Assembly (NCBI GenBank): GCA_004151065.3
Contig: NWUY0300028933.1
Location: forward strand, 1-10,138
Direction of reading: 5' to 3'
DNA length: 10,138 nt
Source of the DNA: Larix sibirica
Taxonomy: Eukaryota; Streptophyta; Pinopsida; Pinales; Pinaceae
Under the pieces are notes generated by a model. It did no database searches. It saw only the letters and a program-made list of their open reading frames with translations, and was not told the origin of the DNA. Shown here piece by piece: positions 1 through 8,730 of this stretch; positions within the stretch are counted from its first letter, which is position 1, and the number at the start of each line of letters is the position of its first letter. Made by a program: the position numbers and the translations under genes.

Positions 1-123
1 CCCGATACGGTAGAGAGGTCAACCGAGGGGTTGTCGATATCTTCATCAAAGTTAGATCGACTTGGACAGCCGAATCAGCCGCTACTACAAGGTCTACTCC
101 GTTTCAACGCGATAATCAATCAG
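1..123 (+). CDS. possible 3' part of a coding or 5'-UTR exon (partial)
   Basis: Frame 1 is open from the window edge to a TGA near 160. Up to a CAG/GT junction at 123/124 it reads as ordinary-looking protein containing DTVERSTEGLSISSSKLDRL followed by a leucine/glutamine-rich stretch. Base composition here is clearly less AT-rich than in what follows, which fits an exon followed by an intron. The donor (CAG then GTTCAA) is only a weak match to the plant consensus. Frame 3 is also open over the same bases, so the frame and even the coding status are uncertain. This could equally be an untranslated first exon. No family is recognised and no start codon is visible. Confidence is low. Confidence 0.25.
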
Positions 124-203
124 GTTCAAAGTCTCTTAATATTTCCTTTCAGCGTTTGAAAATGATAGTTTAGTTTTATTTTTGGTTTGCAAACTCTGTT
201 TTC

Positions 204-223
204 AATATATATATATATATATT
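204..223. repeat. (TA)n microsatellite
   Basis: An uninterrupted run of alternating A and T, about nine to ten dinucleotide units, lies in the T-rich stretch after the possible exon. A shorter TA run recurs near 302-312. Confidence 0.8.
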
Positions 224-246
224 CAGAATTTATATAATACATGATG

Positions 247-462
247 ACCCTGTCTCTGGGTTTTTACTCTCTCTTAAATTGTTTATCTTATAGTTCGCTG
301 CATATATATATAAATATGATTTAAAACCAGGATCCGGTTCATGGAATCGAGTTTAGATGGAGATGAGCGGATCCAGTTCCATTTGTGCATACTCTGTTTT
401 AACTGCTTATTTTATTGATTGCTGTATATAAATTTTATTTAAAACCAGGATCCGATTTTTCA
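247..462. repeat. diverged tandem duplication, about 118-bp period
   Basis: Two similar blocks each run from a CTCTG-containing start through a TTTAAATTG or TTAACTGCTTATT segment and a GCTG(C/T)ATATA run. Both end in the same word TTTAAAACCAGGATCCG, found near 321 and 439. The shared 3' word is exact and the rest is clearly diverged, so this is an old local duplication. No function is inferred. Confidence 0.5.
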
Positions 463-1589
463 CTGTTTCAATCCCGAGCCTCTGCCGAGCGTGATGTCCG
501 ATCTAAATGTGAAGGGTGAATCCTCTGTGTGATGTCTTTAAACTGAAATCTGATTGCTGTGCGGTGGTGGTGAATTGATAAGTCGTATCGTGGAACCCTG
601 TGTAATCAATCTCTTTACCGAACCATTGCCCCTGGAAATCAAACCCTGTCAATACATTTTCTCTAATGGTTGATGGTTGAGATCTGTTGGGTAATCTTAT
701 GGGTATTGCTCTATCGCCGTATGCTAGATCCCGGGCAGTATTGAATTTGATTTCCTGCGTATCATGCCCTTTTTGACGATGCTGTTGAATATTGATAAAT
801 GAGATCGTATTTCTGAATTGGACACTGATCTCTGCGTATGGATGGTTTTAATCTTCGATTTCCACAATTAATTTTTTATGAAGGTTCACAGATTGGGGGT
901 TGTGCCTAGAGTTAAGGTAAACCTCTGTGTATTTAATGATATCCACGCTGTCAGGGATCTGATCCACCCCTTCACCTCTATCCGTCCATTCGAATTTGTC
1001 TCGACTGAGATTCAAAAACCCTTAAGGATATTTATCATAACGCCGTAATGAAGATCCCTTTCACACCACTCCAGATTCGAATTTATCATTTAATTCTTTT
1101 ATTTTCTTGTACTTTCCCTTCACCGAGATCGAAGAAATCTTGATCGCTGTAATAAAAATCGCTCTCATGCTAATCCAGTTCGAATTTGTCTTGTTTTCCC
1201 ATCACCGAGATCAGAGATTAATGGAGAATTTGAGAAGGTTGTTATAAGCTCGCCTCCTACGCTGACAGAATTCAGATTTAATTTCTGGTTCACCTCTGTA
1301 TGGAATTCGTCTTATAGCTGAGTATTCACTTTAAACAGAATTTCGAATTTCGCTTGTCCATCTCTGTTTCCAAGACCAGCAATCCATAAAAGAAGATGAG
1401 AATGTAGTTAAGAATCCACCTACCTTACCTTACTTTGGTTATTGGCTGTCACCAAGTCCAGAATTCAAAAAAAGGAAAAAAAGATAGTAACTATGCTGTT
1501 ACAGAATTTATTCCATGTTAACGTGGATCCAAATCCATATTATCCTACATCTGTCCATCGATTGGGAAGTCCAGCAACTAAGATTATTT

Positions 1590-1604
1590 AAAAAAAAAAA
1601 AAAA
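1590..1604. repeat. poly(A) run of 15
   Basis: Fifteen consecutive A residues lie immediately before and into the first copy of the 68-bp tandem duplication. The run may have helped slippage that created the duplication. There is no flanking target-site duplication to suggest a retroposed tail. Confidence 0.7.
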
Positions 1605-1734
1605 CCTTGTCTGTCACATTCCCGATGGCTTTTGTAGCAGAGTTATGCCCTCTTTCATGATGAAGTAAAAACCCTTGTCTGTCAGATTCCCGATGGCTTT
1701 TGTAGCAGAGTTATGCCCTCTTTCATGATGAAGT
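1599..1734. repeat. near-perfect 68-bp tandem duplication (two copies)
   Basis: Copy one is 1599-1666 and copy two is 1667-1734. They align without gaps and differ at only two positions that I can see (1604/1672 and 1617/1685). Each copy carries TTTTGTAGCAG, which resembles a plant 3' splice site, followed by an ATG in ATGCCCTCTTTCATGATGAAG. In copy one the frame from that ATG stops at once (TAA at 1667). In copy two it runs 33 codons, from 1713 to about 1814. The near-identity marks this as a recent event beside much older repeats. Confidence 0.9.
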
Positions 1735-1979
1735 CGACTTGGCTCTGTCACTCCAACCACTCGTCAAGTACCAAGTTATTTGCTTACTCATATACCTTAT
1801 ACCTTTGTTGTTGATGCCCACAGGATTATGCATGTATTCTTGAATTAGTTCTTAATAAAATAAACTGATGTAGATGTCTATAATCTTTAAAATAAATGAA
1901 ATGCTTTTATAAATCTTAGGCCTATTTTTGTTTAGAAAAAGGGAATTACGTTCTTAAATTCCAGGCATTGTGTCAAAAC
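1735..1979. other. AT-rich DNA, nothing recognised
   Basis: I see no sustained coding frame, transposon motif or structured repeat here beyond the short 33-codon frame that leaves the second 68-bp copy. Composition drifts to strongly AT-rich from about 1840. Confidence 0.4.
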
Positions 1980-2215
1980 TACATGTCTTTTAAATAGTAT
2001 TTATGAATGCCCTTTTTAACTATTGAAATATATGTATCTGCTTAGCATTCTGTCTTTTAAATATTAGTGGGAATGTTTGTTATCATTGAATATAATATTA
2101 TTTGGAAATGCTTTCTTTTTTAAATATATGCATATGTTTAATGTAATGTCTTTACATACAATTTGGGAATGCCCTTTTATTATTGAATATATGTATATGT
2201 TCAATAAAATGTGAG
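1980..2215. repeat. diverged AT-rich tandem repeat, about 60-66 bp period
   Basis: A unit beginning (G)GGAATGCCCTTTT, then TATTGAATATATGTATATG, then a TAATGTCTTTTAAATA-like end recurs with starts near 2005, 2071, 2106 and 2167. The 2071 unit is shortened. Spacings are 66, 35 and 61 bases. Units are only moderately similar, so this is an old minisatellite or a decayed repeat-rich element end. It lies just beyond the 3' end of the LINE. Confidence 0.55.
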
Positions 2216-2319
2216 AGAATTAAAAGTATTTAGGATTAAAGGATAAGTTATGAAATTATGAAATGATGGTAATAAGTTCTCTAGGATGATAAGCTTAGGA
2301 TATGTTATTGTTTCATGTT

Positions 2320-3080
2320 TTTTAAAAAAATAATAATAATTCTCCCTTACTGTATGAGAAGGTCCTTACTTCCTCTTCCAAAATATTTGAACCATAAAAA
2401 TGATCAATATTAGACTGTGTCCCATGAGCAAACCCAAAAAAATATATTAAAATGCATCTCAAAATCACATGTAAGCTTGTCAATTTTTCTCCTCGTTCCT
2501 TCACTTTGCTTTCTAGCTCATCCTATATAGATTCTTGATACTCAATATGGGATGTGAGGTAGTCAATTACTTGCTTCATAGCTTCCATCTGTGAATTCAT
2601 CCTTCTCAACATCTGTTTAGTTTATCTAATATCACTTAAGAAATTTTTTAGACCTCATCCACTCTTGGAATTCCACCACACTATATTCCATATACCAAGG
2701 AGAAGAGGACTTCAACCAGAACAACAAGGTTTTGGACCGAGGGGTGCTCACATTAAGAAAACCACGAATCCAAAGGATTTCTTGATTAGTAATCAGTTCC
2801 TGAGCTAACCTAGAGATTCCATGGGAAACCATAATTTACAACATAAAAGTCTTAGCAAAAATAGTTGTTAGTACCGGGGAAATGGATTTTGAGTTAAAGA
2901 TTGCCTTGATCCCAGTTATCCAAACTTTCCAATAGGGATACTTAGGTAGGGAGATCCATATTCTTCTTAAGATAGGATTGTGCAAGAAAGAACCAAGATA
3001 GTATGCCTTCCAATTAAGGAAGAGATTGCTCCATAAAGATGGCCCTAATCTCAATCTCAAGTTTAAATAGATATTCACGC
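2320..3080 (-). pseudogene. LINE ORF2 C-terminal tail
   Basis: After the zinc domain three open segments follow each other (3078-2836, 2832-2632 and 2504-2322), separated by stops or shifts. The first carries SLWSNLFLNWKAY and then YPYWKVWITGIKAIFNSK, matching the tryptophan-rich W..W..RNKAIF stretch usual near the end of plant LINE ORF2. The later part (ISRLAQELITNQEILW, then a charged, methionine-rich stretch) looks helical and may be coiled-coil. No RNase H domain (the DGA.KGNPG type of motif) is visible. I infer the 2322-2504 segment belongs to the same protein because it continues the tail, but it has no recognisable motif. Confidence 0.65.
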
Positions 3081-3094
3081 CAAACTACTTTAGT

Positions 3095-3245
3095 GTATTC
3101 ACATTCCAAAAAAAATTATTTGGTTGTCTATTATTCTTTTATACATAATGCACATTGTGATGGCCCTAGTATGTGACGCTTCTTTAAGTTTTTAACAGTG
3201 AGAATTCTTTCATGGGATAGGACCCAAATGAAAGCATTAATCTTC
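3095..3245 (-). pseudogene. LINE zf-RVT (zinc-binding) domain remnant
   Basis: The minus strand reads NAFIWVLSHERILTVKNLKK, then RHILGPSQCALCIKE, two stops, and FFLECEY. This matches the zf-RVT domain at the C-terminus of plant LINE reverse transcriptases (W.....RI.T...L..R......C..C.....E...HLF..C), including the CxxC pair and the last cysteine. The histidine of HLF is lost in the mutated segment. The role in nucleic-acid binding is known for the family only; this copy is broken. Confidence 0.8.
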
Positions 3246-3249
3246 AGAG

Positions 3250-4355
3250 GCTGTTAGGATGCTAGATTTTCTTCCACATATTAGATGCTGGGGGTAGTGA
3301 AAGAATATGAAGAAGACTATTATAACCTTCATGAACATAATAAAGAAATTCACTTCCCCAACCTATACAATCCTACATTGAAACACTGATGAGAATTGCA
3401 CCTTGAAGCAATGAGTATAGCATGTCAAGTGAATATTGCAGCTATTTTGATACACTAATTTGTTTCCAACGACTCCATATTTTAGAGGAATCCCCTTTGG
3501 ATATATCAAATAGTGTTTTTATTCCCTTAACAATAATTTTGTAATCTCTAATAATCCATTTTGTGAGAAAGAGGAAATCTCCCCATAATTCTATCTTCCC
3601 ATGGATTGATTCTCTTACCATTCCTAGGAATCCAATAAATATCATCTTGGATTATCTTACCTGCTACCGTACACAAAATCCGGAAGCTTGATCCTACTCC
3701 TTCACATGTGCAATGATCCAAACAATGCATTCTTGATGTTCAAATATACTTCTTTCAAAGAATATCCTTCCACCATTCAGTTTCACATGTGACCATCCTC
3801 CATAGAAGTTTGGCACCAATAGCAAGATTCATCAATCGAGGGTCCCTGATACCTATCCCCCCATGAAGCACTGGAGTTCAAACAATTTCCCATTTAGACA
3901 AATGAAATCTATTTTGATTGGACTTATCGCCCTACTAGAGAAAGCATTGGATTTCCTTACTAATATTGACCATAACATGAGTGGGTGCTAATAGAGTGGA
4001 GCTCTAAAACATGGTAAGAGAGTACATAATAAAATGTGTTAGAGGGATCTTACCTGTCGAATTGAGCCATTGTGATCCCCATGCCTAGATTTTAGTTTTG
4101 ATCTTATGAATGATATGCATCCAATTGACATCCTTTGGCCATTTCAAAGAGATGGCATGCCAAGGTACTTAAATAATGTCCATTTATACTATCCTCCAAA
4201 TCTAAATATAAGGGAAATACACTACGACAATCCGGGGGAGATATTCTAACAATAAACCTAAATTTTCCCCACACTCACCATTCCTCTTTAATCTTCTTTG
4301 AAAAAATACAAAGCTAATTTTAAATGGAATTAATTAATCATGGAATCTCCATCTA
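3250..4355 (-). pseudogene. LINE ORF2 region between RT core and zf-RVT
   Basis: Near 3863-3770 the minus strand reads GIGIRDPRLMNLAIGAKLLW, RMVT and WWKD, the conserved block after the palm of plant LINE reverse transcriptases. Further on it reads IQDDIYWIPRNGKRINPWED (about 3660-3590), the usual W..G.G..I..W.D segment. Frames alternate between these blocks, so several indels have occurred. Overlapping open stretches in two frames at 3442-3730 are parts of this decayed sequence, not separate genes. Confidence 0.75.
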
Positions 4356-4365
4356 TGAAGATGGT

Positions 4366-5138
4366 GTCATCCACAAACTATGCATGATTTACAACCTTTA
4401 CTCCATGATAACTAAGTATGCCAATAAGATTCCCTTCTTCCCTTTCTTTATTTTGTTCCATAATAATGTAGAGGAAGGTAGAAAGAGGGAACCTTGGTGA
4501 ATCCCTCTAGATGCTTGGAATAAGGAGGATAATATTGCATTAACTAAGGGAGCAATCCAAATCTGCCTAATACAAGCCTTAATCCATTTTATAAAAAGAG
4601 GGGAGAAGACAAACTTTTCTAAAACAACATAAATGAAACTATGTCTAATTCTATCAAAGGCATTAGCTAAATCTATCTTTATTACCATATCTTGATCTCC
4701 ATGAATGAAGTTGGAATGCATAGCTTCTTTCACCAAAACAATATTACTAGATATTTGTCTCTTGGTGACAAAACCACCCTAATCATTAGAGATAAGCTTG
4801 GGTATAAGAGCCTTGACACTGGTTTCCAATTTTTTTGTCAAAATATTGTAGGCAACATTACAAAGAGAGATAAACTTGAATCGTGCCAGAGAGGAGGGAT
4901 TTAAATCCTTAGAAACTAGAGCAATAAAGGAGGTGTTAGTTTCTCCCCTAATATTTTCCCTTCCTCTGGTCCAATTTAACATTCTACATAGATGTATTTT
5001 GATGATATGCCAACATGCCCCAGATTTTTTTATAGTGAATCCATCGGGCCTAGGGGACTTGTATGGGTCAAGGCTCCATATTGCTTCCAAAACCTTTTGT
5101 TTCAGAGATTGATCTCCCCAGAATTTGATTTTCTTCAC
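4366..5138 (-). pseudogene. LINE reverse transcriptase core (RVT_1)
   Basis: Motifs run in order on the minus strand. They are KSPRPDGF (KSPGPDGF with G changed to R), SFIALVSKDLNPSSLARF with ISLCNVAYNILTKKL, IKIDLANAFDRI, ASRGIHQGS, and FVDD at 4377-4366, the catalytic aspartate pair of motif C. After HQGS a one-base indel near 4481-4492 shifts the frame; the expected FLYIIMEQ block continues in the neighbouring frame to FVDD. A TAG stop at 4380-4378 directly precedes the FVDD box. The enzyme would synthesise cDNA at the nicked target, but this copy cannot make a complete protein. Confidence 0.93.
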
Positions 5139-5139
5139 A

Positions 5140-5640
5140 ACTCATCACTTTAGGAATATTATGCAACATTGCCTCTCTGTAGATTAACAATAGATAACAA
5201 GTTCAATGTATAAATAGTTAAAGTGTTTATAAGCTTCTTCTTTAACAAGTGCATAGTTTGAAATCTTCTTCTTGTCAGAGTCATTTATTTCCTTTATTGT
5301 ATTTCTATTCATTTTACCTTTGGCCTGCTTGTGAAAAAATAAAGTATTTATATCCCCATCCTTTAACCAAAGACTTCCAGATTTTAGATGCTAGTTCTCC
5401 TCTTCTTACCTACAAGCTTTGTGAATTTTTTAATTAAGTTCCTTTTCCTTTTGTATGATCTCTCGAGTTACCTCTTTTTTATCCGTCTCCTATTGGAACC
5501 CCTCCAACTCCACTTGTAGGTCTAGTTGTTTTGTATCAAGATGTTGAAATTGAACTTTGGCCCAACTATTTAAAGCACATTGACCAAGTGACCCCTTGAC
5601 AAAGGCATCCATGAATCTTGGACGACCTGCAAGGATTTTT
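5140..5640 (-). pseudogene. LINE ORF2 spacer between endonuclease and RT
   Basis: Near 5370-5240 the minus strand reads KDGDINTLFFHKQAKGKMNR, then NTIKEINDSD and VKEEAYKHFNYLY. This is the conserved W.KDGD.NT.FFH...K block that joins endonuclease and reverse transcriptase in plant LINEs. NIPKVMSCEENQILGRS follows near 5160, in a different frame from the RT start, so a frameshift lies near 5130. The stretch 5640-5440 holds charged but stop-ridden sequence that fits the same spacer. Confidence 0.75.
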
Positions 5641-5689
5641 CCGCCTAAATCCAAAGGGGATTAAAACAAAAATGAATTGGACCAAGAAA

Positions 5690-6430
5690 TTTTGGATCTT
5701 TAGAGGAGAGTGAAATGGGACCATGATCTATCATGGGAATAATTTTAGACTAAAAGGTGAGACTGTTTAAAAGAAAGGGACTAAACATAAGAGATCGATC
5801 CAACCTAGATGCTATGTGCCCAAGTCCGATCCTACAATTTATCCAAGTAAATGGGCCCCTATTTGGGGAATATCAACTAAATCCCAATCAACCATTAAGT
5901 CCTCTAAATGCTCTCCAAAAGCATCCTTGACCAAGTTTCACCCTCTCTTTTCCTTGTGAGAGATTGTGGCATTAAAGTCACCATCCACCATGATATTATG
6001 ATTTATCCCTTTCTCATGAATAATAGAGTGATATCTAGACTCAATTTTACCCATATTAAAAAGGGCCATACACATTACATACCCTAATATTCATTGTGGT
6101 ATCTATGTTTTCTAGTTCTACCATTAGACAATGATATGTCTCCATTTGATTTAAATTGTTGAAATTCTTTGAATCCTAGAGAGTAGGGATTCCATTAGAT
6201 GATCCTCTCGCACTTTCTTCACTTTGCTTCCAAACATTTGACAATATTCCTAGGGCTTCCACTACATCCATCTTGGTCTCTTGGATGAGCAGGAGAGAAA
6301 ATTTTCCCCCTTTGATTAAATCCTTGATTGCTTCTATTTTACGCTTACCCCACATGCCTTTGCAGTTCCAGTAGACCATATTAATTATTGAATATTGGAG
6401 AAAGGGTTTGATTCCATAATTCATCTCCAA
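5690..6430 (-). pseudogene. LINE apurinic/apyrimidinic-type endonuclease domain
   Basis: The open stretch 6430-6176 carries MVYWNCKGMWGKRK (N-terminal strand with the metal-site asparagine) and LLLIQETKMD (the catalytic glutamate). Past stops and shifts the minus strand gives VCNVYGP, then GDFNATISHKEKRG at 5982-5940, an LDR-containing segment near 5810, and DHGPI near 5730-5711, the usual terminal SDH box. This is the order expected of exonuclease-endonuclease-phosphatase fold nucleases that nick target DNA for LINE integration. The in-frame stops mean no functional product. Confidence 0.88.
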
Positions 6431-6439
6431 GATGAGACT

Positions 6440-6840
6440 AGGCTAGGGCTCTGGAAGGAAAAAATCTTGAGAGACTTTTCTATAGACATCTACCTTCCTA
6501 ATATTTATCCTTAGACACCATTTCCTCTCACTTTGCTTTGGCCATTTTTTATCCTATTTTTTTTGGATTGGTTGATCTTCTTCAATTTCTTCAATGGTGT
6601 CTTCTTGGCTCTAAAGAGCCTTTGTTTTGGTTAAAATACCACTTGGTGTAGCGACATTTTTAAATTGAGAAAATTGGATTTCTTAGATCAATTGCGAGGG
6701 AAGAAGAGAGATATAAATTTCCTTGGAGCCAATCTCTTCTAACACCAGTTTCTCTTGTGGATATTTTTTGTTTCAAGGTTGATATTGATCGATTCTCAAT
6801 GGGCCCTTATTCATTTTTTCTTTTGATTCCAGTTGATAGG
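6440..6840 (-). pseudogene. LINE ORF1/ORF2 linker region, decayed
   Basis: One minus-strand frame can be followed from about 6840 into the endonuclease with roughly six stops. It passes through EKLVLEEIGSKEIYI, VATPSGILTKTKAL, an acidic SQEDTIEEIEEDQPIQ stretch and a basic KKWPKQSERKWCLRI stretch. The acidic-then-basic character and the unbroken frame relation to the endonuclease make it part of the same element. It carries no named domain, and a CCHC knuckle of ORF1 is not seen. Confidence 0.5.
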
Positions 6841-7035
6841 ACCTGAAACTGATTACAATAAATATAGGAATATTTTCACATAACCAAATTGAATAATTTA
6901 TTAGATGAATCCAACATAAAATTTCTTCTCGGTTTCATGATGAAATTCAACACTAAAAATACAATTACAATTTGCCTTTCCTTTGTCCTTTTCTTCCACT
7001 CTTAAATGACTATCGTAGGCCCAAATTCCAATAAA
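6760..7035 (-). pseudogene. open minus-strand stretch between LINE and CACTA, unassigned
   Basis: From about 7035 to 6770 one minus-strand frame contains a single stop over some 90 codons. It includes ERQIVIVFLVLNFIMKPRRN, FMLDSSNKLFNWLCENIP and GPLRIDQYQP. For DNA this AT-rich, that openness suggests former coding sequence. It could be the remains of LINE ORF1, or the tail of the CACTA protein. I do not recognise a domain. It overlaps the linker frame of the LINE by about 80 bases, in another frame. Confidence 0.35.
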
Positions 7036-7104
7036 ACACCATGTACATAAATGTGGATATTATGAAAGCTGAATTTCCTCCATTGTTATATCTTAACCTT
7101 CTTC

Positions 7105-7231
7105 TTTTGCATCACTGGTTGCATCAACAATCCATTCATCAAATTTTGGAAAATAATCACCTCCAATCAAATCATGATTCTATGCTTTCGAGGTCAGTGC
7201 ATCCCTGTTCAATTCTATTCTTTGTATTTTC
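7105..7231 (-). pseudogene. CACTA transposase exon after the intron
   Basis: Downstream of the presumed acceptor the minus strand reads NTKNRIEQGCTDLES. After a shift it reads GGDYFPKFDEWIVDATSDAK, a stop and DITMEEIQLS. The FxxWI pattern resembles the conserved piece that follows DUF4218 in plant TNP2 proteins (F..WF), but the match is weak. It probably represents the C-terminal coding part of the same dead transposase. Confidence 0.45.
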
Positions 7232-7326
7232 TACATAGATTATGAGCATACAATATAGTAAGAATAATATTTTAAATTTGTAAATGCAATTGAATAAATA
7301 TATTATTATGTAAAGAATATTTTCAC
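7232..7326 (-). other. probable spliceosomal intron inside the CACTA transposase
   Basis: On the minus strand the coding stretch ending HLISGA meets GCAG then GTGAAAA (donor at 7326), and 95 strongly AT-rich bases later CTATGTAG then AAAATACAAAG (acceptor ending at 7232). Removing these bases keeps an open frame (ENTKNRIEQGC follows). Splicing is inferred from sequence only. CACTA transposase genes often contain introns, so this fits. Confidence 0.5.
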
Positions 7327-8430
7327 CTGCACCACTTATCAAATGAAGATGTGTTTTGAAGAACATATGCATGTAACGCAAGTATTTCTTCGTATGATAG
7401 CTTGCAGTGGCATCCATGCCTTCTAATACTTCACTTACAACATTCTCATCTCTATGATCATCCCATACATGTTGATTGACATTTTAATATCCTTCATATA
7501 TTATATGTAGAATCCCATGGCCTCTTGCATTGAATATCCCTAAAAAATGCCACCATTTGGATTTTCACTAGTACAATTTTTTTTCTCAAAACATTCACAT
7601 ATCATTCTATAGGATACATCCATCTCATTCCTACCAAGCCACAATGTTGTAGTTCATAATCTCAATGTATCAAAATATGCATATAAATATTAAATATTGT
7701 CGGGGGGAATTCATGTTCAATCAAAAAAGGATTTCAACAACCTCTTCCCTCAAACCATCCAAGTTCTAAGGATCTAAAACATGTAAACTCATTCTCTTTC
7801 ACATTAGGCCCAAGCTTATAATTTTCAATATTGGCCCCTTTGCCAAACTTTATATATTGACCACAATATGTAAAATATACTTGATTATGACATGATAGTG
7901 ATGGGTCTTGAGGCCTTTTAAGCTATTAAAGTCAATTTGGATTTTAAATTATTGCTTACATTTGTAGTGGGAATATGAGCTTGAGACATCAACTTTAAGA
8001 ACTATGCACATTGTTCATTTTTCCACATATAAGGAGCACTGTGGTTTCTATATTTATCATCATCATAATTTTCAACCCAATTTTTTTGATGAATCTTTAG
8101 TTATTGAAAGTCTTGACGTGATGAAGCAATATCATAAGCACCAAAAAGAGTTTCTATAATAACATAAACTATATTTTTCTTACTATGCATAAAGTCAACA
8201 ATATACTTAGTGGCTATATCCTTAAAGTATGGAAACTTATAGGGTATGCACAATCGTTTTACACCACTTTCATTAAATGGATCATTTATACTACCACAAA
8301 TGCCACCACTTCCAATAAAAAAATATTATTTTCAATTTCATGCCATCTCAATCATCGCATTGAAGATCCCCTGAAGATGGACTCATTTCTTTGAAGTCTA
8401 AAATGTTGTGTTAAAAACCTCCATGCAGAT

Positions 8431-8449
8431 TCTCTCTCTCTCTCTCTCT
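8431..8449. repeat. (TC)n microsatellite inside the transposase remnant
   Basis: About nine TC units on the plus strand, read as alternating Arg-Glu codons in the minus-strand transposase frame between its YMGHR-like and MHIEKN-like blocks. This is probably a post-mortem expansion in the dead gene. Confidence 0.8.
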
Positions 8450-8730
8450 TTAAACGATATTTTTATCCATTCTCAATAATGCATTCACTTGTTATTAGCA
8501 ATGGCACTTCACGATTCTATTCCTTACCATTGAAACACATTTTTTTGTCAATGTTATGGATGCTCCATTTTAAGGTAAGAATAATGTCCATAATAAATAC
8601 ACTTATGCAACCTACTTAACTGTCTCAAAAAATCCTTGAATTTGCAAGCAAGACATCCATGGTATCTATGAATAGTGAGATCATTCAATCTTCCATATGT
8701 AGGAAGATCGTGAATTTGGTTGAATCACCA

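Larger units (their letters stand above)
124..1598. other. intron-like or upstream non-coding DNA
   Basis: No sustained reading frame was found on either strand. The DNA is T-rich with many short pyrimidine runs and recurring short words. CGAATTT occurs near 991, 1078, 1181 and 1344, and TCACCGAGATC occurs near 1120 and 1202, which suggests old irregular internal duplication. The texture is that of a plant first intron or promoter-proximal DNA, which would agree with an exon ending at 123. I see no transposon protein and no RNA gene in it. Confidence 0.35.
2320..6840 (-). mobile_element. degenerate L1-type LINE (non-LTR retrotransposon)
   Basis: Read on the minus strand, the domains of a plant L1 element follow in the correct order. 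They are a basic linker (about 6840-6440), endonuclease (6430-5640), spacer with a KDGD...FFH motif (5370-5320), reverse transcriptase (5140-4360), a post-RT GIGIRDP block (about 3863), zf-RVT (3240-3100) and a C-terminal tail (3080-2320). Such elements nick DNA with the endonuclease and copy their RNA at the nick. This copy is dead, with many in-frame stops and several frameshifts spread over its length. No intact ORF1 with a CCHC knuckle is seen, so it looks 5'-truncated or its 5' end is too decayed to read. A clear poly(A) tail (poly-T on plus) and target-site duplications were not found, so both ends are approximate. Confidence 0.9.
7040..8730 (-). pseudogene. CACTA (En/Spm) transposase remnant, TNP2/Transposase_21 with DUF4218
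   Basis: Read on the minus strand the motifs fall in family order. They are HDLPTYGRLNDL and YHGCLAC (8713-8644, like NDFPAYG...CP.C), HKCIYYGHYSYLKMEHP (8610-8557, like the YMGHR.FL.. block), KFPYFKDIATKYIVDFMHSK with KNIVYVIIETLFG (8240-8140, like LPYW..L..RH..DVMH.EKNV...I..TL), and SAPYMWKNEQC (8038-7995). DUF4218 pieces follow: GLKTHHYHVIIKYIL (7917-7870), FPPTIFNIYMHILIH (7710-7665), MRWMYPIE (7628-7605) and GYSMQEAMGFY (about 7530-7500). The family cuts and pastes CACTA elements by their terminal inverted repeats. Stops and shifts are frequent. The N-terminal part of TNP2 is missing because another element starts at 8731. No CACTA terminal repeats were found in the window. Confidence 0.88.

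Noticed and set aside
1599-1734. CRISPR-like or satellite array
   Set aside because: Only two directly adjoining copies and no spacers; a simple tandem duplication explains it.
2300-2340. LINE poly(A) tail in the T/A-rich stretch
   Set aside because: Only six T residues in a row followed by A-rich DNA; no repeat unit and no matching duplication near the other end of the element.
2320-2640. RNase H domain at the end of the LINE
   Set aside because: The DGA..GNPG-type motif and catalytic acidic residues are not present in any minus-strand frame here.
3442-3730. Two overlapping minus-strand frames as separate small genes
   Set aside because: They are frameshifted pieces of the same LINE ORF2 segment between RT and zf-RVT.
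4692-5112. Plus-strand open frames across 4692-4904 and 4876-5112
   Set aside because: They are antisense shadows of the reverse-transcriptase core, whose motifs are clear on the minus strand.
5249-5437. Plus-strand 62-codon open frame
   Set aside because: It lies opposite the KDGD...FFH spacer of the LINE; no independent protein character.
7041-7238. Plus-strand 65-codon open frame
   Set aside because: Antisense to the CACTA exon after the intron; low-complexity His/Leu/Gln content typical of a shadow.
8185-8394. Plus-strand 69-codon open frame
   Set aside because: Antisense to the MHIEKN-like block of the CACTA transposase.
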